The notes: generated from the letters alone by a model not told the origin. DNA of 59,916 nucleotides from Methylobacterium amylolyticum (GCF_030700245.1 NZ_JAUYZI010000039.1:1-59916); one strand, 5' to 3'. Shown: positions 26,391 to 35,346, numbered from the stretch's first letter. Made by a program: numbers and translations.

Positions 26391-27106
26391 GAGCGCGTGA
26401 CCTCCGGCGTGAACAGGTAGCCTCCCGAGCGGATCGTGCGGATGAACTCCGGGTTGCGCGTGTCGCGCTCGATCTTCTGGCGGATGCGCGAGATCAGAAC
26501 GTCGATGCTGCGCTCGAACGGGCCGGCGGCCCGCCCCTGCGTCAGGTCGAGGAGCTGGTCGCGCGACAGCACCCGGCCCGGGCGCAGGCAGAGCGCGTGC
26601 AGCAGGTCGAACTCGGCGCCCGTGATCGCGATGCGCGCGCCCTCCGGCGACAGCACCTGCCGGAGCGACACGTCCAGCGTCCAGCCGGAGAAGTGCAGGC
26701 GGCGGCGCTCGTCGCTGTCCGGCGCCTCGGCGGCGACGCGGCGCAGGATGGCGCGGATGCGGGCGAGCAGCTCCCGCGGGTTGAACGGCTTGGCGAGGTA
26801 GTCGTCCGCCCCGAGTTCGAGTCCGAGGATCCGGTCGACCTCCTCGGACTTGGCGGTGAGGATCAGGATCGGCACCTGCGACGTCTCGCGCAGGCGCCGG
26901 CACAGGCTCAGGCCGTCCTCGCCCGGCAGCATCAGGTCGAGCACGATCAGGTCGATGCGCGATTCCGACAGCGCCCGCTCCATCTCGCGGCCGTCGCCGG
27001 CCAGCGTCACGCGGCACTCGTTGCCGCGCAGGTAGCGGGCGACCAGGGCGGAGATTTCCCGGTCGTCCTCGACCACGAGGATGTGGGGTGTGGCGGGCGC
27101 GGTCAT
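26387..27106 (-). CDS. OmpR-family response regulator
   Basis: 239 residues from ATG at 27106 (MTAPATPHILVVEDDREIS); in-frame alternatives at 27142 and 27157 add up to 17 residues. The receiver has EDD, phospho-acceptor Asp in LIVLDLMLPGEDG, and Lys in YLAKPFNPRELLARIRAILRR. The C-terminal winged helix includes ITGAEFDLLHALCLRPGRVLSRDQLL, RSIDVLISRIRQKIE and IRTIRSGGYLF. It is cognate to the downstream kinase and divergent from the acyl-CoA dehydrogenase gene; target genes are not identifiable from sequence. Confidence 0.9.
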   Translation of the reverse strand: MTAPATPHILVVEDDREISALVARYLRGNECRVTLAGDGREMERALSESRIDLIVLDLMLPGEDGLSLCRRLRETSQVPILILTAKSEEVDRILGLELGADDYLAKPFNPRELLARIRAILRRVAAEAPDSDERRRLHFSGWTLDVSLRQVLSPEGARIAITGAEFDLLHALCLRPGRVLSRDQLLDLTQGRAAGPFERSIDVLISRIRQKIERDTRNPEFIRTIRSGGYLFTPEVTRS

Positions 27107-27240
27107 CGGGTGAGACTGCACGAGCGGTTCGGCGAGCGTCATGCTGATCTTATGCACCCGCGTCCGTGATATTCGAAGATGCGCGGTGGAACCAATTTGT
27201 AACCCGGTGTTTCCCGACCCGCGAAGAACGGAGAAACGCT

Positions 27241-28467
27241 TTGGGCGCGTCGGACAGGATTGAACCGCAGCCGCCGGAACTGGCCTCGCCGTGGCGGACG
27301 CAGGCGCGCGCGGCGCTCCAGGCGGAGGCCCGGGCCTTCGCCCACGACGTGGTGCTGCCGCTGGCCGACGAACTCGACCGGCAGAAGGCCGAGATGCCCC
27401 GGTCGCTGATCGCGGCGATGGCGGAGAAGGGCTGGTTCGGCCTGACGATCCCGCAGGAGCACGGCGGGATGGGACTCGGGGTGTTCGAGTACTGCCTCGT
27501 CTCGGAGGAGCTGGCCCGGGCGTGGCTGTCGGTCGGCTCGATCCTCGCCCGCGGACAGGGCCTCGGCACCCAGACCCTCGACCCCGAGCGGCGCGCCGCG
27601 CTGATGCGGCGCTCGGCCAAGGGCGACTGGATCGGCTCGATCTCGCTCTCGGAGCCCGGGGCCGGCTCGGACCTCGCCGGGGTCCAGACCCGGGCGGTGC
27701 GCGACGGCGACGTGTGGGTGCTGACCGGGCGCAAGCGCTGGGCCGGCTTCGCGGAGGGCGCCGACTTCATCGAGGTGCTGGCCCGGACCCGGGAACCGGA
27801 GGACGGCGAGTCGCGCTCGGCCGGGCTGGAGCCGTTCCTCGTGGTCAAGGAGCGCGGCACCTTCCCGGCCGGCATCACCGCCCGGGTGATCGACAAGATC
27901 GGCTATCACGGCTTCCGCACCTTCGAGCTCGACCTCGACGGCGTGCGCGTGCCCGAGAGCGACCGCCTCACCGGCCTGTACGGCGACCAGGGGGCGGACG
28001 CGGATTCGGGGGGCTTCGCCGCCGTGCAGCGCGGGCTCAACATCGCCCGGGTGCACACCGCCGCCCGGGCGGTCGGCGTGGCGCGCGCCGCCGTGGAGGA
28101 CACGCAGGCCTATCTCCAGGAGCGCGAGCAGTTCGGCCACAAGATCGGCGACTTCCAGGCCCTGCGGTTCGCGCTGGCCGACATGGCCGCCGAGGTCGCG
28201 CAAGCCCGCGCCTTCTGGCAGCAGGTCGCGCATCTCCTCGACCAGGGCGAGCCGGCCGAGTCGGAATCGGCGATGGTGAAGCTGCTCGCCACCGAGATGG
28301 CCGTGCGGGTTACCAACCAGGCGATGCAGCTCCACGGCGGCAACGGCTACACCACGGAGCGCCGGGTCGAGCGCTACTGGCGCGACGCGCGCCTGACCAC
28401 GATCTTCGAGGGCACCAGCGAGATCCAGCGCCGGATCATCAGCGACCGGATGCTGCCGCGGGCCTGA
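27241..28467 (+). CDS. Acyl-CoA dehydrogenase family protein
   Basis: FAD enzyme that introduces a C2-C3 double bond into an acyl-CoA and passes electrons to ETF. Motifs: GWFGLTIPQEHGGMGLG, SISLSEPGAGSDLAGVQT, VQRGLNIARVHTAARAVG, QLHGGNGYTTERRVERYWRDAR and the C-terminal IFEGTSEIQRRIISDRML. Length 408 from TTG 27241, which has GGAG eight bases upstream; a GTG at 27166 would add 25 poorly conserved residues. The 134-bp gap to the divergent regulator gene contains AATTTGTAACC, a plausible control region. Substrate unknown. Confidence 0.85.
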   Translation: MGASDRIEPQPPELASPWRTQARAALQAEARAFAHDVVLPLADELDRQKAEMPRSLIAAMAEKGWFGLTIPQEHGGMGLGVFEYCLVSEELARAWLSVGSILARGQGLGTQTLDPERRAALMRRSAKGDWIGSISLSEPGAGSDLAGVQTRAVRDGDVWVLTGRKRWAGFAEGADFIEVLARTREPEDGESRSAGLEPFLVVKERGTFPAGITARVIDKIGYHGFRTFELDLDGVRVPESDRLTGLYGDQGADADSGGFAAVQRGLNIARVHTAARAVGVARAAVEDTQAYLQEREQFGHKIGDFQALRFALADMAAEVAQARAFWQQVAHLLDQGEPAESESAMVKLLATEMAVRVTNQAMQLHGGNGYTTERRVERYWRDARLTTIFEGTSEIQRRIISDRMLPRA

Positions 28468-28602
28468 CGCCCGCGGGACCCCCGCGGAGCCCGTGCGGCG
28501 AATCGTCGAGGCGCCCTCCCCGCGCGGCGGCGGTCGGCTACCTTCCCTCGGCACAGCATCGTGCCCCGCGGCGGTCGCCGCCGACCGTCTTCCGGAAGCG
28601 CC

Positions 28603-30468
28603 GTGTCGAAGCCCATCAGCGATTACGCCCTCGTCGGCGATACCCATTCCTGCGCGCTGATCGCCCGCGACGGCTCGGTGGACTGGCTGTGCTGGCCGCG
28701 CCACGATTCGCCGGCCCTGTTCCTGAAGCTCCTCGACGACGAGAAGGGCGGCGCCTGCACGGTCGCCTTCGCCGGGCTGGAGGAGACGGCGCGCCGCTAT
28801 CTCCCCGAGACCAACATCCTGGAGACGATCTTCACCACGGGGACCGGGCGTGCCCGCCTCACCGACCTGATGCCGGTCGATCCGCCGAGCCCCGAGCCCG
28901 AGGAGGGGCCCGACGGCGAGGGCGAGAGCCGGCTGATCCGGCTCCTGACCTGCGACGAAGGCACGGTGGAGGGCCGCTTCGTCGTCCGCCCGACCTTCGA
29001 CTACGCCCGCCGCCCCTGCACGCCCGTCGCGGAGGCCGGCTCGGTGCTGTTCGAGGCCGGAGACTGGCGCCTGCGTGTCAACGCGCATCCCGCGACGCTT
29101 GTCGCGGACGACGACGTCGCGGAGGTCCGGTTCCGCCTGACGGCGGGCGAGACCGCCTACCTCGTTCTCACCCACGGCGAGGATCGCGAGGACGCCTGCA
29201 TCGAGGATCTGGAAGGCGCGCGGCGGCGGCTGGCGACCACCATCGAATATTGGCGGCGCTGGAGCGGGCGCTGCACCTATCGGGGTCCCTATCGCGAGGC
29301 GGTGCTGCGCTCGGCGCTGTGCCTCAAGCTGCTGACCTACTCGCCCTCCGGCGGCATCGTCGCGGCGGCCACCGCCGGCCTGCCGGAGGCGGTGCCGGGG
29401 GACCGCAACTACGATTACCGCTTCACGTGGATGCGCGACGCCGCCTTCACGGTCACCGCCTTCGTGATGCTGGGCTACGTGCGCGAGGCCTCGGAATTCC
29501 TGCGCTTCCTGCGCGAGCAGGACGGCACGTTCGGCCGCGAGACCCGGCTGATGTACGGGATCTGCGAGGGCATGCCGCGGGAGGAGGTGCTCGACCACCT
29601 CTCCGGCTGGAACGGCGTCGGTCCGGTGGTGATCGGAAACGCCGCGGAGGGGCAGGACCAGCACGACATCTACGGCGAGCTGATCCGGGCGCTGTGCATC
29701 TTCCTGGAGGCGGTGGATTACGACCCGCCGGAGAAGGTCAACGACCGCCTGCCCGAGGTGCTCGACAACCTCACCGCCCGGGCGATCCGCCACCGGCACG
29801 ACGCCGACCACGGCATCTGGGAGTTGCGCACCGGCCCGCGCCAGCAGCTCCACTCCAAGGCGATGATCTGGGTGGCGCTGACCGACGCCGCCCGCATCGC
29901 CCGCAACATCGCGGGCGTGCCGCCTGAGAAGATCGCCTTGTGGGAGCGCGTGGCCGCCGAGATCCGTGCCGAGTATCACGAGAAGGGCTGGAGCGACGCG
30001 CAGCAGGCGTATACCGGCGCCTACGGCTCGCATCACCTCGACGCGGCGGTGCTGCGGGTCGCCCTGTTCGGCGCGCTCGACCCCTCCGACCCCCGCACCC
30101 GTTCGACGCTCGCCGCGGTTGAGCGCGACCTCGGCGCGGGCGACCTGATCTACCGCTACCGGATGGAGGACGGGTTGAAGGGCGACGAGGGCGCCTTCAC
30201 GGCCTGCGCGTTCTGGCGGGTCGGCTGCCTCGCCCTCGACGGGCGGACCGCCGAGGCGCAGGCGGTGTTCGAGCGGCTGATCGCCCGGGGCAACGATGTC
30301 GGCCTGTTCGCGGAGGAGATCGACCCGGCGACCGGCGAGCAGCGGGGCAACACCCCGCAGGGCTTCTCGCACATGGCGCTGATCAACGCCGCCCTGCGGC
30401 TGGAGAGCAGCATCGGCCGGTTCGGCGTCTCCGATGGGCCGGAGGAGGCGCGGCGGGCGGCGGAGTGA
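28603..30468 (+). CDS. Glycoside hydrolase family 15 protein (glucoamylase/trehalase-like)
   Basis: 621-residue cytoplasmic enzyme. The N-terminal domain begins ISDYALVGDTHSCALIARDGSVDWLCWPRHDSPALF, typical of bacterial GH15 proteins. The catalytic alpha/alpha-barrel includes DRNYDYRFTWMRDAAFT and the C-terminal FAEEIDPATGEQRGNTPQGFSH, which carries the presumed catalytic Glu. Family members hydrolyse alpha-glucosides; several high-GC bacterial homologues are trehalases. GTG start with GGAAGC just upstream; the frame to 28561 is not protein-like. No signal peptide. A single gene, 135 bp after the acyl-CoA dehydrogenase. Confidence 0.88.
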   Translation: MSKPISDYALVGDTHSCALIARDGSVDWLCWPRHDSPALFLKLLDDEKGGACTVAFAGLEETARRYLPETNILETIFTTGTGRARLTDLMPVDPPSPEPEEGPDGEGESRLIRLLTCDEGTVEGRFVVRPTFDYARRPCTPVAEAGSVLFEAGDWRLRVNAHPATLVADDDVAEVRFRLTAGETAYLVLTHGEDREDACIEDLEGARRRLATTIEYWRRWSGRCTYRGPYREAVLRSALCLKLLTYSPSGGIVAAATAGLPEAVPGDRNYDYRFTWMRDAAFTVTAFVMLGYVREASEFLRFLREQDGTFGRETRLMYGICEGMPREEVLDHLSGWNGVGPVVIGNAAEGQDQHDIYGELIRALCIFLEAVDYDPPEKVNDRLPEVLDNLTARAIRHRHDADHGIWELRTGPRQQLHSKAMIWVALTDAARIARNIAGVPPEKIALWERVAAEIRAEYHEKGWSDAQQAYTGAYGSHHLDAAVLRVALFGALDPSDPRTRSTLAAVERDLGAGDLIYRYRMEDGLKGDEGAFTACAFWRVGCLALDGRTAEAQAVFERLIARGNDVGLFAEEIDPATGEQRGNTPQGFSHMALINAALRLESSIGRFGVSDGPEEARRAAE

Positions 30469-30653
30469 TACGGCTTCCGGTCGAAGGGTTCGGGATCGCG
30501 CCTCTCCGCCTAGCGCCACTCCGTCTTCGTGAGGGGCAGCGGGCAATCCAGCGGCACCACGTCCGATGGCCTCAAGCGGTCCTGGGTCGGGTCGCCGCAC
30601 TCGCGAGGACGACATAGGCGCGGACAACCGAGCGGTTCAGCCCGGGACCGCCC

Positions 30654-31367
30654 TCAGTCGAGCGGCGTGATCAGCCCGTCGCGGATGGTCACGCGGCGGT
30701 CCATGCGCGCGGCCAGCTCCATGTTGTGGGTGGCCACCAGGGCCGCGAGCCCGGAAGCGCGCACCAGCGCCATCAGCACCGAGAAGACGTGGCCGGCGGT
30801 GCCGGGGTCGAGGTTGCCGGTGGGCTCGTCGGCGAGCAGCAGCCGCGGCCCGTTGGCGACCGCCCGGGCGATGGCGACGCGCTGCTGCTCGCCCCCCGAC
30901 AGCTCGGCCGGGCGGTGGGGTAGCCGCTCCCCGAGGCCGAGGAAGCCCAGCAGCTCGGTGGCCCGGGACTTCGCCTCGGCGCGCTTCAAGCCGCGGATGA
31001 GCTGCGGCATCACCACGTTCTCCAGCGCCGAGAACTCCGGCAGCAGGTGGTGGAACTGGTAGACGAAGCCCATCTCCTCGCGGCGAAGGCGGGTGCGCTC
31101 CGCGTCCCCCATCGCCGCCGTCGGCCGGCCGCCGATATAGACCTCGCCCCCGTCCGGACGCTCCAGCAGGCCGGCGAGGTGCAGGAGCGTCGACTTGCCG
31201 GCGCCCGACGGCGCCACCAGCGCCACCAGCTCCCCCGGCCAGATGGCGAGGTCGGCGCCGCGCAGGATCTCCAGCGCGCCCTCCGCCTGCCGATAGCGCC
31301 GCTCGACGCGGGCGAAGAACAGGGCCGGCACCGGCTGCGCGCCGGCGGGCTGGCTCTCGTCGGTCAT
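30654..31367 (-). CDS. lolD: Lipoprotein-releasing ABC transporter ATPase LolD
   Basis: Cytoplasmic ATPase of the Lol system, which extracts outer-membrane lipoproteins from the inner membrane. 237 residues with Walker A APSGAGKSTLLHL, signature LSGGEQQRVAIARAV, Walker B LLLADEPTGNLD and the MacB/LolD-type GFVYQFHHLLPEFSALENV. It starts 8 bp after the LolC/E gene stop. The 185 bp between its stop and the convergent GH15 gene shows no feature I recognise. Confidence 0.93.
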   Translation of the reverse strand: MTDESQPAGAQPVPALFFARVERRYRQAEGALEILRGADLAIWPGELVALVAPSGAGKSTLLHLAGLLERPDGGEVYIGGRPTAAMGDAERTRLRREEMGFVYQFHHLLPEFSALENVVMPQLIRGLKRAEAKSRATELLGFLGLGERLPHRPAELSGGEQQRVAIARAVANGPRLLLADEPTGNLDPGTAGHVFSVLMALVRASGLAALVATHNMELAARMDRRVTIRDGLITPLD

Positions 31368-31375
31368 CCGGTGCG

Positions 31376-32671
31376 TCAGCCGTAGCGCAGCGCCTGCACC
31401 GGATCGAGCCGGGCGGCGCGCCAGGAGGGGTACAGCGTCGCCACCAGCGACAGCAGCAGCGAGGTGACCACCACCGCGGTGATCTCGCGCGGGTTCATCT
31501 GCGCCGGGATCTCGGCCAGGAACCGCACGGTCGGGTCCCAGGCGCCGGGGAAGAGGAAGCGCTGGATCGGCTTGATGTTGAGGGTGATCAGGATGCCGAG
31601 CCCGAGGCCGCACAGGGTCCCGACCACGCCGATCAGCGCGCCGTTGATCAGGAATACCCGCATCACCGTGCCGGGGGTGGCGCCCATGGTGCGCAGGATG
31701 GCGATGTCGCTCGACTTGTCGCGCACCAGCAGGATCAGCCCGGAGACGATGTTGAGGGTCGCCACCACGACGATCAGGCTGAGGATCAGGAACATAACGT
31801 TGCGCTCGACCTCCAGCGCCCCGAAGAAGGTGCGGTTGCGCTGGCGCCAGTCGGTGAGCAGGATCGGCCGCTCGGCCGCCATCTCCAGGGGCTCGCGCAT
31901 GTCGAGCACGTGGTCTGGATCGTCGACGTAGATCTCGATCATCGAGACGTCGCCGTCCCGGTTGAAGAAGGTCTGCGCCTCGCTGAGCGGCATGAACACG
32001 AAGGTCTGGTCGAACTCGGTCATGCCGACCTCGAACACCGCCTTCACCGTGTAGCTCTTGGTCCGCGGCGCGGTGCCGAACGGCGTGGAGGCGCCCTTGG
32101 GCGTCGAGAGGGTGATCGTGTCCCCGGCCTGGAGGCCGAGTCCGTCGGCGAGCCGCCGGCCGATCAGCACGCCGCTGCCGTCGTCGAACCCTTCCAGGGT
32201 GCCGCCGCGGATCGAGGAGGAGACGGAGGCGAGCGCGTCGAGGTCCTGGGCCCGCACCCCGCGCACCAGCACCCCCGAGCCGCCATAGGGCGAGGAGGCG
32301 AAGGCCTGCCCCTCGACGATCGGGATCGCCGCGCGCACGCCTGCGACCTTCGACAGCCGCTCGGACAGGTCGCTCCAGTCGGTGAAGGTCTTCTCGATCG
32401 GCGTAGCGAAGACGTGGCCGTTGATGCCGACGATCTTTGACAGCAGCTCGGCGCGGAAGCCGTTCATCACCGAGAGCACGATGATCAGGGTGGCCACGCC
32501 CAGCGCGATGCCGAGCACGGAGAAGAAGGCGACCACCGAGACGCCCCCGCCCCGGCGCCGAGCCCGCAGGTAGCGCCCGGCCAGGATCCACTCGAACGGG
32601 GCGAAGGGCGCGGTGCCGCCCCGGAAGGCGGACGCGGCCCCCTTCAGCCGCTCGAGCGCCGCGCCGGCCAT
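31376..32671 (-). CDS. Lipoprotein-releasing system permease LolC/LolE
   Basis: Inner-membrane permease of the Lol system, 431 residues. An N-terminal cytoplasmic stretch (FEWILAGRYLRARR) leads to TM1 (VVAFFSVLGIALGVATLIIVLS, then VMNGFRAEL), a large periplasmic domain, and three C-terminal membrane helices with RTMGATPGTVMRVFLINGALIG. Alphaproteobacteria usually have a single LolC/E-type protein, which fits here. Start MAGAALERL chosen; a GTG three codons upstream is possible. It follows proS by 12 bp and is probably in the same operon. Confidence 0.92.
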   Translation of the reverse strand: MAGAALERLKGAASAFRGGTAPFAPFEWILAGRYLRARRRGGGVSVVAFFSVLGIALGVATLIIVLSVMNGFRAELLSKIVGINGHVFATPIEKTFTDWSDLSERLSKVAGVRAAIPIVEGQAFASSPYGGSGVLVRGVRAQDLDALASVSSSIRGGTLEGFDDGSGVLIGRRLADGLGLQAGDTITLSTPKGASTPFGTAPRTKSYTVKAVFEVGMTEFDQTFVFMPLSEAQTFFNRDGDVSMIEIYVDDPDHVLDMREPLEMAAERPILLTDWRQRNRTFFGALEVERNVMFLILSLIVVVATLNIVSGLILLVRDKSSDIAILRTMGATPGTVMRVFLINGALIGVVGTLCGLGLGILITLNIKPIQRFLFPGAWDPTVRFLAEIPAQMNPREITAVVVTSLLLSLVATLYPSWRAARLDPVQALRYG

Positions 32672-32683
32672 CGCGGGCACGGC

Positions 32684-34009
32684 TTAGGCGCGCCGGATCC
32701 GGGCGAGCAGGTCGACGGCCGCGAGACTCTCGCGCTCGCCGCCGGCGCGCCGCTTCAGCTCGACCTTGCCGTCGGCGAGCCCCTTCGGCCCGACGATCAC
32801 CTGCCAGGGCAGGCCGATCAGGTCCATGGTCGCGAACTTGGCGCCAGGCCGCTCGTCGCGGTCGTCGTAGAGCACGGAGAGGCCCGCAGCCTCCAGCTCG
32901 CCCTGGATCTCCGCGCAGGCGGCGTCGGTCCCGGCATCGCCGACCTTGAGGTTGATCAGCGCCACGTCGAACGGCGCCACCGCGTCGGGCCAGATGATCC
33001 CGGCCTCGTCGTGGCTGGCCTCGATGATCGCGGCTACGAGCCGGCTCGGGCCGATGCCGTAGCTGCCCATGTGGACCGGCCGCTCGATCCCGTCGGGACC
33101 GGCGACCTTGGCGCCCATCGGCTCGGAATACTTGGTGCCGAAGTAGAAGATGTGCCCGACCTCAATGCCGCGGGCGCTCAGCCGGTTCCCCTCCGGCACC
33201 TCGGCGAACGCCTCGGGCTCATGCATCTCCTCGGTGGCGGCGTAGTGCGAGGTCCAAGCGTCGACGAGGCCCTGGAGGCCGGCCACGTCGTCGAAGTCGA
33301 CGTTCTCCGGCGGGATCTCGAAGTCGAGATAGGCGGTGTCGCAGAAGACCTCGCTCTCGCCGGTCCGCGCCAGGATGATGAATTCGTGGCTGAGGTCGCC
33401 GCCGATCGGGCCGGTATCGGCGCGCATCGGGATCGCCTTGAGGCCGAGGCCGCTGAAGGTGCGCAGGTAGGCCACGAACATCCGGTTGTAGGCGTGGCGG
33501 GCGCCGGCTTGGTCGAAGTCGAACGAGTAGGCGTCCTTCATCAGGAACTCGCGCGAGCGCATGGTGCCGAAGCGCGGGCGCACCTCGTCGCGGAACTTCC
33601 ACGAGATCTGATAGAGGTTCTTCGGAAGATCCTTGTACGAGCGCACGCTGGCCCGGAAGATCTCGGTGACCATCTCCTCGGCGGTCGGACCGTAGAGCAT
33701 CTCGCGCTCGTGCCGGTCCTTGAGGCGCAGCATCTCCTTGCCGTAGGCGTCGTAGCGCCCGGACTCCCGCCACAGATCGGCCGATTGCACGGTCGGCAGC
33801 AGGATCTCGACGGCGCCCGAGCGGTCCTGCTCGCGGCGGATCACGGCGCAGACCTTCTCCAGCACCCGCAGGCCGAGCGGCAGCCACGCGTAGATGCCGG
33901 CCGCCTCCTGGCGCACGAGGCCGGCGCGCAGCATCAGCCGGTGGGAGACGATCTCGGCCTCCTTGGGCGTCTCGCGCAAGGTCGGCAGGAAGTAGCGGGA
34001 GAGGCGCAT
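32684..34009 (-). CDS. proS: Prolyl-tRNA synthetase (short type)
   Basis: Class II synthetase charging tRNA-Pro. The 441-residue length shows the alphaproteobacterial form without the large editing insertion of E. coli ProS (about 570). Motif 2 lies in FRDEVRPRFGTMRSREFLMKDAYSFD; motif 3 is GSYGIGPSRLVAAIIEASHDE; the C-terminal anticodon domain runs from PFDVALINLKVGD. The start MRLSRYFLPTLRETPKEA matches the family; upstream extension reads through a non-coding region. First gene of proS-lolC/E-lolD. Confidence 0.96.
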   Translation of the reverse strand: MRLSRYFLPTLRETPKEAEIVSHRLMLRAGLVRQEAAGIYAWLPLGLRVLEKVCAVIRREQDRSGAVEILLPTVQSADLWRESGRYDAYGKEMLRLKDRHEREMLYGPTAEEMVTEIFRASVRSYKDLPKNLYQISWKFRDEVRPRFGTMRSREFLMKDAYSFDFDQAGARHAYNRMFVAYLRTFSGLGLKAIPMRADTGPIGGDLSHEFIILARTGESEVFCDTAYLDFEIPPENVDFDDVAGLQGLVDAWTSHYAATEEMHEPEAFAEVPEGNRLSARGIEVGHIFYFGTKYSEPMGAKVAGPDGIERPVHMGSYGIGPSRLVAAIIEASHDEAGIIWPDAVAPFDVALINLKVGDAGTDAACAEIQGELEAAGLSVLYDDRDERPGAKFATMDLIGLPWQVIVGPKGLADGKVELKRRAGGERESLAAVDLLARIRRA

Positions 34010-34192
34010 GGCGGATCTTGGAACGGGGGCGGTGCCGGGCCCCGGGCGCGGCGCCGGGGCACACAACACGGCAAGCTTGTAAAACACAAGCGCCGCCGGG
34101 TCACGGCGGATGCGGCCGGTCCGCCCCTGCCCGGTCCGAGAGCGTTGTGCTCGCGTCCAGGCAAAAAAGCGCAGATTTTTGGCTCTCACCCG

Positions 34193-34221
34193 GTGACAGG
34201 ACGAATTGTTGTTCCTATAAG
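34193..34221 (+). promoter_or_regulatory. Sigma-70-type promoter of a short transcript
   Basis: GTGACA (34193-34198), one mismatch from consensus, is 17 bases from TATAAG (34216-34221). It reads away from proS into a 150-bp unit ending in an intrinsic terminator. Confidence 0.55.
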
Positions 34222-34227
34222 CGTGCC

Positions 34228-34370
34228 GCGATGTTTGCGACGCCGGGCAGAGGCGGCGCAGGGTCCGAGTCTCGGGAGGAAAAGCGACCGCCACGCAGTC
34301 TAATGCGTAGGACAATTCAAGGTCGAGCCACTGAAGCTTAGAAAGCAAGGCCCCGGGCCTTGCTTTTTTT
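34228..34370 (+). ncRNA. Candidate small RNA or leaderless 36-residue gene
   Basis: A roughly 145-base transcription unit bounded by a good promoter and a strong terminator, with no neighbouring gene on this strand. An ATG at 34231, almost exactly at the predicted transcription start, opens a 36-residue frame (MFATPGRGGAGSE to GRATEA) whose TAG (34339-34341) abuts the terminator. It could therefore be a leaderless microprotein gene, but the Arg-rich frame is not convincing. The RNA contains GGGAGGAAAAG. It does not match SRP RNA, RNase P RNA, tmRNA or 6S RNA as far as I can tell. Confidence 0.45.
34343..34370 (+). terminator. Rho-independent terminator
   Basis: AAGCAAGGC and GCCTTGCTT form a 9-bp stem with a five-base loop (or ten with a triloop), followed by an uninterrupted run of seven T (34364-34370). 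It is the clearest intrinsic terminator in the window and ends the short transcript starting near 34228. On the opposite strand the T-run is missing. Confidence 0.85.
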
Positions 34371-34452
34371 ATTGTCTGCGGCCCCCGCCGCGGCAGGCCT
34401 GCGTCCGCGAGGCCTTCCGAATCCGGCGTGCGCCCGTCTGGCGGCGCCGCTC

Positions 34453-34499
34453 AGAACAACGCACGGTGAGCCTCTTCCCGGCTCACGGTACGTTGTTCT
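34453..34499 (-). terminator. Long hairpin at the end of the nuo superoperon
   Basis: AGAACAACG (34453-34461) pairs with CGTTGTTCT (34491-34499), and inside GTGAGCC (34466-34472) pairs with GGCTCAC (34480-34486). Together they form a long interrupted stem just after the DUF1467 gene. No strong T-run follows, so it may terminate weakly or protect the 3' end of the message. Confidence 0.5.
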
Positions 34500-34545
34500 C
34501 CGTCCCGGTTTCGGGCGGACGGGGACCGTGTCGACGCGCGTCGCG

Positions 34546-34881
34546 TTACAGGCCCGCTAAGGGGAAGACGGACAGGGCGGCGAGGAAGACCACGCCGGCC
34601 AGCAGCGTCGTCCAGATCGCCTTCTCCCGCAGCCGCGGGGCGGCCGGGGCACCGGGATCCTGGCCGGGCACCACGTGCTCGGGGCGGGTCTCGGGATGGT
34701 TGCGCAGGGGCAGGATCGCGAAGAGCAGCGTCCACCACACCACGAAGTACAGGGCGAGCGCGCCCCCCACCGTCAGCTTGAACAGGGTCACCGCCGCCGC
34801 GACGAAGGCGGCGACGAGGGCCGCCACGGCGGCGAGCGTCGCGGGCGTCGAGCGCGCCAGGACGTGGTCGAGCCGCGTCAC
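34546..34881 (-). CDS. DUF1467 family small membrane protein
   Basis: 111 residues with two or three membrane segments (LAAVAALVAAFVAAAV, LALYFVVWWTLLFAILPL, and TLLAGVVFLAALSVFPLAGL). The family signature HVVPGQDPGAPAAPRLREKAIWTT matches DUF1467, found next to nuo, mce and proS genes in Rhizobiales. It overlaps the mce stop by four bases. Biochemical role unknown. Confidence 0.8.
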   Translation of the reverse strand: MTRLDHVLARSTPATLAAVAALVAAFVAAAVTLFKLTVGGALALYFVVWWTLLFAILPLRNHPETRPEHVVPGQDPGAPAAPRLREKAIWTTLLAGVVFLAALSVFPLAGL

Positions 34882-35282
34882 ACCTGCTCCAGCTCGACCA
34901 GGGTGCCGAGGAAGTCCTTCGGGTGCAGGAACAGCACCGGCTTGCCGTGGGCGCCGATCTTCGGTTCGCCCGTGCCGAGCACCCGGGCGCCCTGCGCCTT
35001 CAGCCGGTCGCGGGCGGCGAGGATGTCGTCGACCTCGTAGCAGACGTGGTGGACGCCCCCGTTCGGGTTGCGCTCGACGAACGCCGCGATCGGCGAGCCC
35101 TCGCCGAGCGGCGCCATCAGCTCGACCTTGCTGTTGGGCAACTCGACGAACACCACGGTGACCCCGTGCTCGGGCTGGGGCAGCGCCTCCGAGACCCGGG
35201 CGCCGAGCGTATCGCGGTAGACGGCGCAGGCCGCGTCGAGGTCCCGCACGGCGATGGCCACGTGGTTGAGCCGCCCGATCAT
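34878..35282 (-). CDS. mce: Methylmalonyl-CoA epimerase
   Basis: Interconverts (2R)- and (2S)-methylmalonyl-CoA in the propionyl-CoA pathway; in methylotrophs this also serves the ethylmalonyl-CoA cycle. 134 residues, a two-module vicinal-oxygen-chelate fold: LNHVAIAVRDLDAAC at the start, then GGVHHVCYEVDD and GKPVLFLHPKDFLGTLVELEQ. Metal ligands fit His in NHVAIAV, His in VHHVCYEV and Glu in LVELEQ. ATG overlaps the upstream context cleanly; the downstream gene overlaps by four bases. Confidence 0.92.
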   Translation of the reverse strand: MIGRLNHVAIAVRDLDAACAVYRDTLGARVSEALPQPEHGVTVVFVELPNSKVELMAPLGEGSPIAAFVERNPNGGVHHVCYEVDDILAARDRLKAQGARVLGTGEPKIGAHGKPVLFLHPKDFLGTLVELEQV

Positions 35283-35308
35283 GCTTTTCGTTTCCTTCCC
35301 CGCGGTGC

Positions 35309-35329
35309 CCCTCCCCGCGAGGGGGAGGG
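35309..35329. repeat. GC-rich hairpin, same family as in urt cluster
   Basis: CCCTCCCC and GGGGAGGG flank a short GCGAG loop in the gap between the RNase J and epimerase genes. Arms resemble those at 19245, 19330 and 22995, pointing to a dispersed intergenic repeat family. Confidence 0.5.
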
Positions 35330-35346
35330 AAACAAGCCCTAAGCTA

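Noticed and set aside
34228..34370. SRP RNA, RNase P RNA or 6S RNA
   Set aside because: GGGAGGAAAAG only superficially recalls these; the diagnostic conserved segments are missing.
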